From assembly GCF_048751585.1 (NCBI RefSeq), contig NZ_JAZHOB010000007.1, positions 248,001-312,000 of the forward strand: a stretch of DNA of 64,000 bases, read 5' to 3'. The first letter of the stretch is position 1. Every line of letters begins with the position of its first letter. A program made the translations under genes and the position numbers. Below, in pieces: positions 17,410 to 25,949 of the stretch. The notes under the pieces were generated by a model. The model searched no databases. It was not told where the DNA came from and saw only the letters and a program-made list of their open reading frames with translations. The DNA comes from G025836975 sp048751585. GTDB lineage: Bacteria; Pseudomonadota; Gammaproteobacteria; Burkholderiales; Burkholderiaceae_B.

Positions 17410-18740
17410 GGCCGCAACCTTTGCAGCCATGGCGAACGGTAATGCGCCACAAGTCTTGCCTGCCAATAGGGATGGAACAGATTACCCGTCTCGCGAAGCC
17501 CGTCGCCGCGCGCTTCGGGTCGCTGATAGTACGTCTCGGCGGCGCTGCGTGCCGTGACGACAAGGTCCTGGGGGCCTGCATGCCTGAGGCTCACACTGAA
17601 CTGCAAGGTCCGATCGATCACGTTGCCTGCCGTATCGATGTAGGCAGGCAGGCCGCCGCCCCGCCAACGCTGCCGGGCGGCGGAGGCTTTTGAATTAGCC
17701 AATGGATTTGCGTTGCCCGATGCGATGTTCCAGTCGGTCGCTTCTTGGACCCAACGCCAGAAATCCTGAGCCGAGAAATCATCCGGAGGGTCATCGACAT
17801 GAGGCTGATCCATAGTCTGTGATGCCGCGCTGGGAATCCAGCCCCACCCCATGGCATATTCCCGGTGGTAACAGCCTATCCAGCGGTTGGATCGCAGGGC
17901 GTGAAAGGATTCGGTATCAATGGATTGCCATCGGCCTTGAGCATCCAGTAGGGTATCGCCGCGACGGCGCAATTGATGCCTGGATGCGGGACAGCGCCCA
18001 TCCACCATCCATGGATTGGAGGCAGTGTGATTGCGCGCCGACAGGAAACCGTACATCTGCGCAACCTCGTCCACCAGGCCGCGCAAAGGCCCATGGCCCG
18101 AATATGCCTGCACATAGCCTGGCCAGTTGTCGTCATCGATAGTCAGGTCAAAGCTTGAGCCCGGCGCGACGCCCGGATAATTGTGGCCCAGCACCGCTTG
18201 CATTCCCGCCCACCGGGTTTGCGGAAGTTCGCGGGCGATGTCGCCCTGGACACGTGCCAATACATTGCGGATGGCGTGATCGTGAGCGGAGTAGGCCTGT
18301 GCCAGTCCGCCTTGGGATCCGGCAAGATGCTCCAGGCCATAGGCCTTGCTTGCCGCCGCGTAGGCCGCTCCATGGCCAGGCCCGAACAGCATGGCAATGA
18401 GATGAAGCGGCGGATTGCCGGTACCCAGCTGACGCGCCTGCGTACCACCCAGGGCGGCCCATGATCCAAGCGTGACCAGGTGCGCCAGTGCAAGCTGATG
18501 CCCCACATGCGCGCGATTGATGTAGGCCATCATGTTAAGGGCTCGAGCCTGGATCAATGCGCCACTGTAGGTGGCCGCATCCAGCGCATGAAGCTGCCTG
18601 GCCTTTGCGGCGACCACCTGTCCGGTTGAAAAGTAACGAACGAAGGCGATCAGGGCGATTCCCGCCAGCAGCATGCCCAGCACCATGGCCTGCCCTTGCT
18701 GCGCGACGGTCGACGCATTCCGGTGCGATGGGGCGCTCAT
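17406..18740 (-). CDS. TadG-like pilus assembly protein
   Basis: 444 residues. The N-terminus has the TadE/G-type opening QQGQAMVLGMLLAGIALIAF with a single membrane helix, but lacks the Glu at +5 found in the two neighbouring pilin-like proteins. A large Trp- and His-rich extracytoplasmic domain follows. The opening and size fit the putative Flp pilus-assembly TadG-like N-terminal family. It overlaps the pilin stop by 4 bp and the TadE-like start by 4 bp. Likely a pilus tip or anchoring component; its exact role is not visible in the sequence. Confidence 0.8.
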   Translation of the reverse strand: MSAPSHRNASTVAQQGQAMVLGMLLAGIALIAFVRYFSTGQVVAAKARQLHALDAATYSGALIQARALNMMAYINRAHVGHQLALAHLVTLGSWAALGGTQARQLGTGNPPLHLIAMLFGPGHGAAYAAASKAYGLEHLAGSQGGLAQAYSAHDHAIRNVLARVQGDIARELPQTRWAGMQAVLGHNYPGVAPGSSFDLTIDDDNWPGYVQAYSGHGPLRGLVDEVAQMYGFLSARNHTASNPWMVDGRCPASRHQLRRRGDTLLDAQGRWQSIDTESFHALRSNRWIGCYHREYAMGWGWIPSAASQTMDQPHVDDPPDDFSAQDFWRWVQEATDWNIASGNANPLANSKASAARQRWRGGGLPAYIDTAGNVIDRTLQFSVSLRHAGPQDLVVTARSAAETYYQRPEARGDGLRETGNLFHPYWQARLVAHYRSPWLQRLRP

Positions 18741-19003
18741 TGGCCCGCCCCTGAATTGCCTGTAAAGGATTTAAGGGTTTTGGCGGCGGTTTGAGCGGCG
18801 GCGGCCTCGGCCGCCGACTGCGCCATGCGCGATTGCTCGGAACCATCTTCGCCGGCGAGTTCCTTGGCCATGGCCGCCGTTTGCGAGCGCACCACCTGCC
18901 CGAACATTTGATAGACCGCAATGGCCGCGACCGCCACCAGCGCCACCACGATGATGTATTCGGTCATGCCCTGTCCGCTTTGCGCATGGCGTTCTTTGTG
19001 CAC
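18737..19003 (-). CDS. flp: Flp-family prepilin (first gene of the tad operon)
   Basis: 88 residues from the GTG at 19003, preceded by GGGAG at good spacing. The processing site SG|QGMTEY has Glu at +5 and Tyr at +6, the Flp signature, followed by a hydrophobic helix (IIVVALVAVAAIAVYQMFG). The C-terminal third is Ala/Ser/Gln-rich (AAEAAAAQTAAK) and likely exposed. It is the probable main pilin or a related minor pilin. The 191 bp upstream to vapC hold no gene and must contain the operon promoter; no convincing -35/-10 pair was found. No prepilin peptidase gene is present in the window. Confidence 0.8.
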   Translation of the reverse strand: MHKERHAQSGQGMTEYIIVVALVAVAAIAVYQMFGQVVRSQTAAMAKELAGEDGSEQSRMAQSAAEAAAAQTAAKTLKSFTGNSGAGQ

Positions 19004-19194
19004 GATGCTCTCCCGGCAAACAATCAGGATTGCAGTGTGCCCGCACACAAGCCATGCGCCAATTCGGAAATCCCGAGTTAGGCAAACGGATCAGTTGGCC
19101 AAATTCATCGCCATCGGGATCAAGGAATCACCAGTCGGCAACATCGCTAGTGAACGCCGTGGCTCGCACAATTGGAAAAAATATTTCGACATTT

Positions 19195-19623
19195 CTACGC
19201 TTTTGCCCTGAGAGGATTGAATATCTCGATACCGGCAAAATCCTTTTCGTTGTCGGTCACTACAATACAATTGTTTGCCTCGGCAATGCCCGCGATAATC
19301 ATGTCAAGTGCGCTTTTCGGTTGTCCTGCTGTTTTACCTTGAGCCATCAGACGAGCCCAGATAAGACTCGCATTTTCATCAAACGCAAGAATGCGGCCCG
19401 AGAAAAGCGCCTGCGGACCTTCTGGTCCGGAGAACCAGGCTTCGAGTTGATCGCGCCGTTTTCCGCCAGATTTTTCCAGTATGCCTCGGCGGATTTCCGC
19501 GAGCGTCAAAGAGGCGATAAAGAGATCCTCGTCACGCTGATCCGACATCCATGCAAGCAACGATTCCGACGGAGCTGGCTTGATGACGTTGCTAATGATA
19601 TTGGTATCAAGAAGATAGCGCAT
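19195..19623 (-). CDS. vapC: VapC-type PIN-domain toxin
   Basis: 142-residue PIN-domain ribonuclease. The acidic metal-binding residues are recognisable: Asp6 in YLLDTNI, Glu in LTLAEIRRGI (about 43), and the later Asp pair in SALDMIIAGIAEAN and VVTDNEKDF. Toxins of this family cleave RNA (often initiator tRNA or rRNA) when the antitoxin is lost. The ATG overlaps the antitoxin stop by one base (TGATG). It lies between the tad and phn operons as a small independent module. Confidence 0.92.
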   Translation of the reverse strand: MRYLLDTNIISNVIKPAPSESLLAWMSDQRDEDLFIASLTLAEIRRGILEKSGGKRRDQLEAWFSGPEGPQALFSGRILAFDENASLIWARLMAQGKTAGQPKSALDMIIAGIAEANNCIVVTDNEKDFAGIEIFNPLRAKA

Positions 19624-19922
19624 CAGAATTCAACCGGACGCCCTTCTTCGCGTGTACGCCTCAAATCAAGATCCGCATCAACCAGAGGTGAGCGTCGCAA
19701 GGCAGCCAGAATGCCGCCTTTCTGTCCCGGTTCGCCCGTGATCGTCCGCTTAACAGCAGCGCGCAGCCGTGAAGCTTCAGGTCCATCCTGAGCCAGTCGA
19801 CGCGCCAATGATCGGATCAGGTCGCGGTCTGTATCGCGGCCCAACACCTCAAAACGCGCAAGGCCGCGTTCACTGAGACGAGTCCGATAGCTGCGGATCG
19901 CGCGGTTCTGCGAAGTGCTCAT
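19623..19922 (-). CDS. vapB: VapB-type antitoxin
   Basis: 99 residues from the ATG at 19922 with a strong ribosome site (AGGAGG). A longer reading from 20012 lies upstream of the promoter and is rejected. Basic N-terminal region (RAIRSYRTRLSERGLARFEV) and a charged C-terminal tail (LRRTREEGRPVEF) fit a DNA-binding antitoxin whose tail wraps the toxin. The N-terminal fold class is not clear; some such proteins are annotated only as PIN-toxin partners. The position directly before vapC defines the role. Confidence 0.85.
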   Translation of the reverse strand: MSTSQNRAIRSYRTRLSERGLARFEVLGRDTDRDLIRSLARRLAQDGPEASRLRAAVKRTITGEPGQKGGILAALRRSPLVDADLDLRRTREEGRPVEF

Positions 19923-19946
19923 AGATGACCTCCTGTCCTTACCAGT

Positions 19947-19975
19947 AATATATCCAGATACCTGAATTTTATCAA
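19947..19975 (-). promoter_or_regulatory. Sigma-70 promoter and possible operator of vapBC
   Basis: Reading on the minus strand: TTGATA at 19975-19970, a 17-bp spacer, then TATATT at 19952-19947, 25 bp upstream of the vapB start. The spacer and -10 region contain the small palindrome TATC-tg-GATA (19951-19960), a plausible site for VapBC autorepression. The promoter match is strong; the operator role is inferred. Confidence 0.7.
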
Positions 19976-20015
19976 GGATAGGATTTCGTGGGAGGTGTGT
20001 GCCTTTTGTCATCAG

Positions 20016-20768
20016 CTAGCCAAATACGTCGCCGTCAGCCCCCACAAGAACACCTGTCGGCAGCGTATCGCCATGCTCCATCAGCCAAGTATCGAAATCA
20101 TGGCCTATATGCGTCAGCACGGTTTTCTTTATGCTCATGGAAGACACAATCTCCAATGCCCGAGTCAGATCGTTATGGTTGCGCGGCGCATCCGGCATGG
20201 GCGGATACGAGCAATCCAGCACCAATAGATCCAACGGCCTCGGCTTCAGATAATCCAGGGTGTCCGGCGGCAGCCCCACCGTATCGGTCAGGTAGGCATG
20301 GCGCTGCGCGCCATCGTCGAACACATAGCCATAGGTCAGCTTGGAATGCATCAAGGGCAGCGGCGTCACTGTCAGCCCATCCAAAGACACCGGCTCGAAT
20401 GCCTTTAGTTTCCGCGAAAAATCCAGGATGCCGGGGTGCTTGTACAGGTCGGCCAGGCCTTCCGGGTCGGGCGGACCCAGTACGGGTATGCGCAAGCCTC
20501 TGCCCCAGCGCAAATGCAGCAGCCCCTGCGCATGGTCGGCGTGGTAGTGGGTTTGAATGATGCCGCTAAGGCTGCCCGGCGGAAAACGCTCCGTCAGATC
20601 GGTCAGGCCGGCATCGATCAGCCAACGCCCCGTCCCGCATTCGATCAATGCGGAACACGGGCCGCGGCGGTGCTGCGGCGCCGTTCGGGCGCGTTGGCAG
20701 GCGGCGCAGCCGCAGTTGTAGACAGGCACCTGGGCAGCGCTGCCGGTGCCCAGCAGGCTAAGTCGCAT
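20016..20768 (-). CDS. phnP: PhnP, cyclic ribose phosphate phosphodiesterase
   Basis: 250-residue metallo-beta-lactamase-fold enzyme. The metal motif HYHADH is at residues 74-79, and an N-terminal zinc cluster C-G-C-x-x-C is at residues 19-24, as in E. coli PhnP. In the C-P lyase pathway it opens 5-phosphoribosyl-1,2-cyclic phosphate to ribose 1,5-bisphosphate, which PhnN then phosphorylates to PRPP. The start overlaps the phnN stop by 11 bp. It is the last gene of the phn operon. Confidence 0.95.
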   Translation of the reverse strand: MRLSLLGTGSAAQVPVYNCGCAACQRARTAPQHRRGPCSALIECGTGRWLIDAGLTDLTERFPPGSLSGIIQTHYHADHAQGLLHLRWGRGLRIPVLGPPDPEGLADLYKHPGILDFSRKLKAFEPVSLDGLTVTPLPLMHSKLTYGYVFDDGAQRHAYLTDTVGLPPDTLDYLKPRPLDLLVLDCSYPPMPDAPRNHNDLTRALEIVSSMSIKKTVLTHIGHDFDTWLMEHGDTLPTGVLVGADGDVFG

Positions 20769-21369
20769 GGCGATGGCTATGCCCTCCCCTTGAAGGGTTC
20801 ACGCGTCGGCCGGTGCCGGACTCGTTCAAGTATTCGTACAAGGCCCGGATGGCGTCATCGGCCTTGCCGGAATTGTCGATCAGCGCCACAGGCCGCGCTC
20901 CGGGCGCGTCGTCCAGCACGGCAAGATTCGCATTGCGCATCAGCCGCGCCTGGATCTGTTCGCCGCTTTCGCGGCCGCGCGCATGCAGGCGAAGCAGCAG
21001 TTGCCGCTCGTCCACGCACAGCAGCACCGGCACCAGGTCCTGGTAGCGCTTGCGCGCCTCGGGCAGATACTGACGCGAACCGTTCACCAATACATCGCAG
21101 CCCGCCACCAGCTTGTCGTTGATGTCGCGCAGCACGCCATAGGCCAGGCCGTTTGCATGCCAGGCCATGGCCAGCAGGCCGCAGGATTCCATGCTGGCGA
21201 ATTCGCTGGCCGAGACCGGTATCGAGCCGCGCTCGGTATCGGTGTAGGGCCGGGTCACGACGCGGGGAGCCAGGTAGCAGCCGTGGCCCATCAGGCTGAA
21301 TACGCCTTCCAGTACTGTGTCCTTGCCCGAGCCCGACGGCCCCATCAGGTAGATAAGCCGTCCCGCCAT
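20758..21369 (-). CDS. phnN: PhnN, ribose 1,5-bisphosphate phosphokinase
   Basis: 203 residues from the ATG at 21369, which overlaps the phnM stop by one base (TGATG). A further upstream start would lie inside phnM and is not needed. Walker A is MGPSGSGKDT (residues 9-18). It is a guanylate-kinase-like fold that makes PRPP from ribose 1,5-bisphosphate in the last step of C-P lyase carbon salvage. Confidence 0.94.
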   Translation of the reverse strand: MAGRLIYLMGPSGSGKDTVLEGVFSLMGHGCYLAPRVVTRPYTDTERGSIPVSASEFASMESCGLLAMAWHANGLAYGVLRDINDKLVAGCDVLVNGSRQYLPEARKRYQDLVPVLLCVDERQLLLRLHARGRESGEQIQARLMRNANLAVLDDAPGARPVALIDNSGKADDAIRALYEYLNESGTGRRVNPSRGGHSHRHAT

Positions 21370-22514
21370 CAGAACACCCGCCGGCCGCCGCGCCACACGT
21401 GATTCACCACGAACTGCTTGCCATGCGCACCCACGCGCAGCAGGTCGGCCCGCAATCCCTTGCGGATTTCTCCCCGGTCGTCCAGGCCCGCCGCCCTGGC
21501 CGGCGCCAGGCTGATGGCGGCCACCGCTTTGGGCAGGTCATAGCCTTGCGCCTGGTCGGCCAGTATGCGCGCCGCCTGCAACAGGCTGGATGGATAGTAG
21601 TCGCTGGACAGGATGTCCAGCACGCCATGGCCGGCCAGTTCGGCGGCGGCCACGTTGCCCGAATGAGAACCGCCGCGCACGATATTGGGCGCGCCCATCA
21701 ACACCTTCAGGCCCAGCTTGTGGCTAAGGGCGGCCGCTTCGACCGTGGTGGGGAACTCGGCGATGCTCATGCCGTAGTCGGCCGATTCCTGCGCGTGTTC
21801 GGGCGTGGCATCGTCGTGGCTGGCCACCGACAGCCGGCGCTCGCGGCATTCGTGCACGATGGAACGCCGATAGCTGTCGCTGTAGCGGCGCGAGTTCTCG
21901 ACCTGCTGTTCGATGAAGGCGTCCATTTCGGCGTCGTTCAAATGGTACTTGCCTTGATAATACTCGCGATACTTCTCGAACTTCACGAACTGCCGCTGGC
22001 CGGGCGAATGATCCATGACGGACACCAGCTGCACCAGGGGGCTTTCCACCAGCTCGTTGAAGATGTCCAGCGTTTTCTCGTGGCTGAGCTCGCAGCGCAG
22101 ATGCAGGCGATGCTCGGCCCGGGTGTGGCCCTGCTTCTCGGCCTGGGTGATGGCCTGCAACATGATGGGCAGTTGGCGCAGGCGGTTGCCCTTGGGGTTG
22201 ACCTCACCGATGGCCAGCGCGTCGAACACGGTGGTAATGCCGGCGGACACGATTTGCGCGTCGTGGGCCAGAACGGCCGATTCCGACGGCCAGTCCACGC
22301 CCGGGCGCGGGTTCATGTACTTTTCCAGGTTGTCGGTATGCAGTTCGATCAATCCGGGCATCAGGTAGTCGCCTTCCAGGTCCTGCGCCTGCGGTAGCTG
22401 GCTGCCGCCCGTGCCAACATCGTGGATAAGGCCGTCGCGCACGGCGACCGTGCCCAGGAAGACTTCGGTGTCCGTCACCACGCGGGCATTGGTGAATATC
22501 TGCTCAGCTTGCAT
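21369..22514 (-). CDS. phnM: PhnM, ribose 1-methylphosphonate 5-triphosphate diphosphatase
   Basis: 381-residue amidohydrolase-fold protein of normal length. The N-terminal metal region LMPGLIELHTDNLEKY (HTDN instead of HxH) is characteristic of PhnM. Further motifs are ASHDDATPEH (about residues 233-242) and GAPNIVRGGSHSGN. It removes pyrophosphate from the triphosphate intermediate to give the PhnJ substrate. It overlaps phnL by 11 bp and phnN by one base. Confidence 0.95.
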   Translation of the reverse strand: MQAEQIFTNARVVTDTEVFLGTVAVRDGLIHDVGTGGSQLPQAQDLEGDYLMPGLIELHTDNLEKYMNPRPGVDWPSESAVLAHDAQIVSAGITTVFDALAIGEVNPKGNRLRQLPIMLQAITQAEKQGHTRAEHRLHLRCELSHEKTLDIFNELVESPLVQLVSVMDHSPGQRQFVKFEKYREYYQGKYHLNDAEMDAFIEQQVENSRRYSDSYRRSIVHECRERRLSVASHDDATPEHAQESADYGMSIAEFPTTVEAAALSHKLGLKVLMGAPNIVRGGSHSGNVAAAELAGHGVLDILSSDYYPSSLLQAARILADQAQGYDLPKAVAAISLAPARAAGLDDRGEIRKGLRADLLRVGAHGKQFVVNHVWRGGRRVF

Positions 22515-23208
22515 AAGCCAGCTCCTTCGTTGTCATGTCCAGATAGCGGTCCGCCATCGAATCGCGGGTCTTGCCATCGTGTGAAATCGCGATAAGGGCC
22601 GAGCCGGCGGCCTTGGCCTGGGCGATCAGCTCCAGCACCACGGCGCTGTTGGCGTCGTCCAGCGACGCGGTGGGCTCGTCCAGCAGCAGCACGGGCCAGG
22701 GCACGATGAAGCTGCGCGCGATATTGACCCGCTGCTGCTCGCCGCCCGAGAACGTGCCGGGCGCCAGGGCCCAAAGGCGTTCAGGTATGCTCAGGCGATC
22801 AAGCAGCTCCATGGCGCGCGCCCGGGCCTGGACGGGCGCCTGGCCGCGCGCCAGCGCCGGCTCCATGACGACATTCAGGCAATTGACCCGGGGGATGACG
22901 CGCAGGAACTGGCTGACATAGCCCAGCGTGACGCGGCGCAGGGCCAGCGTCTGGCGCGGTTCGGCGCCCACCATTTCCATCATTTGGCCTTCGTGCCGTA
23001 TCCGTATGCTGCCGGCCGCCGGCAGATAATTGCCGTACAGGGTGCGCAGCAGGGTCGACTTGCCCGCGCCCGAGCGGCCGTGCAAGACCAGGCACTCGCC
23101 CGGCATCAGCGTAAAGTCCAGGCCGTGCAATACATTCAAGACCACGCCGTGCTGCTGGTGCAACACGAATTCCTTGGCCAGTCCATTCACTTCCATGACA
23201 GCTTCCAT
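22504..23208 (-). CDS. phnL: PhnL, ABC-type ATPase subunit of the C-P lyase system
   Basis: 234 residues from the ATG at 23208 with ribosome site GAGGTG; a longer frame from 23262 runs into phnK. Walker A is LHGRSGAGKSTLLRTL, the signature FSGGEQQRVNIARSF and Walker B VLLLDEPTASLD. PhnL, with PhnK, associates with the PhnGHIJ core; it is not a transport ATPase. It lies 10 bp after phnK. Confidence 0.94.
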   Translation of the reverse strand: MEAVMEVNGLAKEFVLHQQHGVVLNVLHGLDFTLMPGECLVLHGRSGAGKSTLLRTLYGNYLPAAGSIRIRHEGQMMEMVGAEPRQTLALRRVTLGYVSQFLRVIPRVNCLNVVMEPALARGQAPVQARARAMELLDRLSIPERLWALAPGTFSGGEQQRVNIARSFIVPWPVLLLDEPTASLDDANSAVVLELIAQAKAAGSALIAISHDGKTRDSMADRYLDMTTKELAYAS

Positions 23209-23218
23209 CGTATTCACC

Positions 23219-23989
23219 TCAAGGCTGTAAAACCGAAGACACCAGCAACTGGCTGTAGGCATGTTGCGGATCGTCCAGTATCTGGTCGGTCAATCCGGCT
23301 TCCACCACGCGCGAACGGCGCATGACCATCAGGCGGTCGGCCAGCAGGCGCGCCACGGCCAGGTCGTGGGTCACGATGACCACCGCCAACTGCAGTTCAC
23401 GGACCAGGCCGCGCAGCAGATCAAGCAAATGCGCCTGCACGGAAACGTCCAGGCCGCCGGTGGGCTCGTCCATGAAGATCAGGCGCGGCCGCGACACCAG
23501 GTTGCGGGCGATCTGCAATCGCTGCTGCATGCCGCCGGAGAAGGTGCGCGGCAGATCGTCGATGCGCTGCGGATCAATCTCCACCTGCGCGAGCCAGTCC
23601 AGGCTGGCCTGGCGCAGTTGGCCGTAATGGCGAACGCCCTGGGCCATCAGCCTTTCGCCGATATTGGCGCCGGCCGATACGCTCATGCGCAGGCCGTCGC
23701 GCGGATTCTGTTCGACAAAGCCCCATTCCGTGCGCAGCAAGGTCCGCCGGTAGGCCTCGCTGGCCTGATAAAGGTCCACTTGGCGGCCCTGCGTATCGCG
23801 ATAGGCGATGGCGCCGCGGTCCGGCGCGCTGCGCCCCGACAGTACGCTTAGCAGGGTCGACTTGCCCGAACCGGATTCTCCGACGATGCCCAGCACCTCG
23901 CCGGGGTATAGATCGAAACTGACGCCTTGGCATCCCTTCTCGGGGCCGTACAACAGGGTCAGGTCGCGTACCGATAGCAAGGGGTTCAT
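23219..23989 (-). CDS. phnK: PhnK, ABC-type ATPase subunit of the C-P lyase core
   Basis: 256 residues from the ATG at 23989 (ribosome site AGGAGAG). Walker A is VGESGSGKSTLLSVL, the signature TFSGGMQQRLQIARNL and Walker B LIFMDEPTGGLDVSVQ. It resembles oligopeptide-type ATPases but belongs to the C-P lyase complex, where it binds the PhnGHIJ core. The start overlaps the phnJ stop region by 4 bp. Confidence 0.94.
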   Translation of the reverse strand: MNPLLSVRDLTLLYGPEKGCQGVSFDLYPGEVLGIVGESGSGKSTLLSVLSGRSAPDRGAIAYRDTQGRQVDLYQASEAYRRTLLRTEWGFVEQNPRDGLRMSVSAGANIGERLMAQGVRHYGQLRQASLDWLAQVEIDPQRIDDLPRTFSGGMQQRLQIARNLVSRPRLIFMDEPTGGLDVSVQAHLLDLLRGLVRELQLAVVIVTHDLAVARLLADRLMVMRRSRVVEAGLTDQILDDPQHAYSQLLVSSVLQP

Positions 23990-24858
23990 TGCGCGCTCTC
24001 CTGTGCGCTGCGGCGCTGGCCGCAGTAGTCGGTGTCGGAGCACACGAAGCTGCGCGTGCCCGCATCGTCGACGATCAGTTCATCCAGGTAGGAATCGGAG
24101 CTGCCGCAAAAGGCGCAGCACTGGTCCCAGACGGGGATTTCAAAAGGATGGTCCTCGAAGTCCAGGCTGCTCACCAATGTGTAGGGCGGAACGGCGTACA
24201 GCCGCTTTTCCCGGCCGGCGCCAAACAGCATCAGGGCCGGGCTCATGTCCAGCTTGGGGTTGTCGAACTTGGGGATGGGCGACGGGTCCATCACGTAGCG
24301 CTCGTCCACCATGACCGGATAGGCGTAGGTGGTGGCGATATGGCCATAGGTGGCGATGTCTTCGTACAGCTTTACATGCATCACGCCATAGTCGTTCAGC
24401 GCATGCATGCTGCGCGTCTCGGAATCCGAGGGCTCGATGAAGCGCAGCGGCTCGGGTATGGGCACTTGAAAGACCATGATCTGCCCCGGGCGCAAGGGTA
24501 TCTCGGGCACGCGGTGGCGGGTCTGGATCAGGGTCGCCTCGTCCGTGCGCTCGGTGGTTTTGACACCCGCCGTGCGCACGAAAAACCGCCGTATCGAGAC
24601 CGCGTTGGTGGTGTCGTCGGCGCCCTGGTCGATCACCTTCAGCACATCGTCGCCGCCCAGTATGGCGGCGGTCACCTGCATGCCGCCCGTGCCCCAGCCG
24701 TAGGGCAGGGGCATTTCGCGCCCGCCGAACGGCACCTGATAGCCCGGGATGGCCACCGCCTTCAGCAAGCCGCGCCGCAAGCCGCGCTTGGTTTGCTCAT
24801 CCAGGTAGGCGAAGTTGTAGCCCCGCTCGATTCCCGCGTCCTGATTCACGCCGCTCAT
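23986..24858 (-). CDS. phnJ: PhnJ, carbon-phosphorus lyase
   Basis: 290 residues from the ATG at 24858 (ATGA overlap with phnI). The open frame continues far upstream, through phnI and phnH, in a different frame from those genes; that extension is not coding. PhnJ is the radical-SAM enzyme that breaks the C-P bond. The iron-sulfur cysteines match E. coli spacing: Cys248, Cys251 and Cys273, with the catalytic cysteine at 279 (QCCAFCG and FVCSDTDYC). The glycyl-radical region is GLRRGLLKAVAIPGY (residues 26-40). Confidence 0.96.
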   Translation of the reverse strand: MSGVNQDAGIERGYNFAYLDEQTKRGLRRGLLKAVAIPGYQVPFGGREMPLPYGWGTGGMQVTAAILGGDDVLKVIDQGADDTTNAVSIRRFFVRTAGVKTTERTDEATLIQTRHRVPEIPLRPGQIMVFQVPIPEPLRFIEPSDSETRSMHALNDYGVMHVKLYEDIATYGHIATTYAYPVMVDERYVMDPSPIPKFDNPKLDMSPALMLFGAGREKRLYAVPPYTLVSSLDFEDHPFEIPVWDQCCAFCGSSDSYLDELIVDDAGTRSFVCSDTDYCGQRRSAQESAQ

Positions 24859-25949
24859 GCTGTTTTTTCCTTGTCCAGTTCGGCATCGCCAACCGAGGCG
24901 CGCCGCAGTTTCCGGATCAGATCCAGTTCCGATTGAAAGTCCACGTAATGGGGCAGCTTCAAGTGCGAGACGAAGCCCGCCGCCTCGACGTTGTCGCAAT
25001 GCATCAGCACGAATTCCTCTTGCTGGGCCGGCGATTCGATGTCTTCCTGATACTCGTTGGCGCGCAGGGCGCGATCGACCAGCGCCATGCCCATGGCCTT
25101 GCGCTCGGCATGGCCGAAGGCCAGGCCGTAGCCTCGGGTGAACTGCGCCGGCTGGCTCTTGCTGCCCACGAACTGATTGATCATTTCGCACTCGCTGATC
25201 TCGATGTCGCCAACGGCAATGGGAAAGCCCAGCTCTTCGGGCTCTATCCATACCTCGACCAGTCCTATGCGTATCTCGCCCGCGAAGGGGTGGTTGCGGC
25301 CATAGCCGCGCTGGGTCGAATAAGCCAGGGCCAGCAGAAAGCCTTCGTCGCCGCGCGCCAGCGCCTGCAGGCGCTGCGCCCGGTTGGTGGGAAAATCCAG
25401 CGGCTCGCGGGTAATGTCGGGCACGGCGCCGCCCCTGTCCGCTTCCAGGGACACCAGGCCTTCCTCCGCCAGCATGTCCACCACCCTGGGACAGCTCTGG
25501 GCCGGTTCCGCAGCGCCGGCTTCCAGGTCCGGAACCGCGCCATCGGCCAGCAAGGCGAAATCCAGCAGCCGATGGGTGTAGTCGAATGTGGGTCCCAGCA
25601 ACTGGCCGCCCGGCAGATCCTTGAAGGTGGCCGATATGCGGCGCTCGATGGCCATGGCCTCGGTCTGCAGGGGCAGGCTGGCCATGAAGCGCGGCAATGT
25701 CGTCCGGTAGGCGCGCAGCAGGAAAATGGCCTCGGGCAAATCGCCGGCCGCCTGCTTGATGGCCAGCGCCGCCAGCTCCTCGTCGAACAAAGAGCCCTCG
25801 CCCATCACACGGGCAACGGCCAAGGGCATCTGCTCGCGTATCTGTTCCACGGTCAAGACCGGAATCGACGTATCGCCGCGCCGTTTGCGGGCCAGCAAGG
25901 CATGCGCATTGTCGATGGCTTTTTCGCCACCCTTTACGGCTACATACAT
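24855..25949 (-). CDS. phnI: PhnI, C-P lyase core subunit (ATP ribose-phosphonate transferase)
   Basis: 364 residues starting MYVAVKGGEKAIDNAHALLA, the standard PhnI N-terminus. With PhnG, PhnH and PhnL it swaps the adenine of ATP for the phosphonate. It contains the family features MPLAVARVMGEGSLFDEELAA and GYGLAFGHAERKAMGMALVDRAL. It overlaps phnJ by 4 bp, and its start is immediately next to the phnH stop. Confidence 0.95.
   Translation of the reverse strand: MYVAVKGGEKAIDNAHALLARKRRGDTSIPVLTVEQIREQMPLAVARVMGEGSLFDEELAALAIKQAAGDLPEAIFLLRAYRTTLPRFMASLPLQTEAMAIERRISATFKDLPGGQLLGPTFDYTHRLLDFALLADGAVPDLEAGAAEPAQSCPRVVDMLAEEGLVSLEADRGGAVPDITREPLDFPTNRAQRLQALARGDEGFLLALAYSTQRGYGRNHPFAGEIRIGLVEVWIEPEELGFPIAVGDIEISECEMINQFVGSKSQPAQFTRGYGLAFGHAERKAMGMALVDRALRANEYQEDIESPAQQEEFVLMHCDNVEAAGFVSHLKLPHYVDFQSELDLIRKLRRASVGDAELDKEKTA

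Noticed and set aside
19020..19110. Sigma-54-like TGGC-N7-TTGT motif upstream of the flp-like gene
   Set aside because: The essential -12 GC is missing (GT), so it does not meet the consensus.
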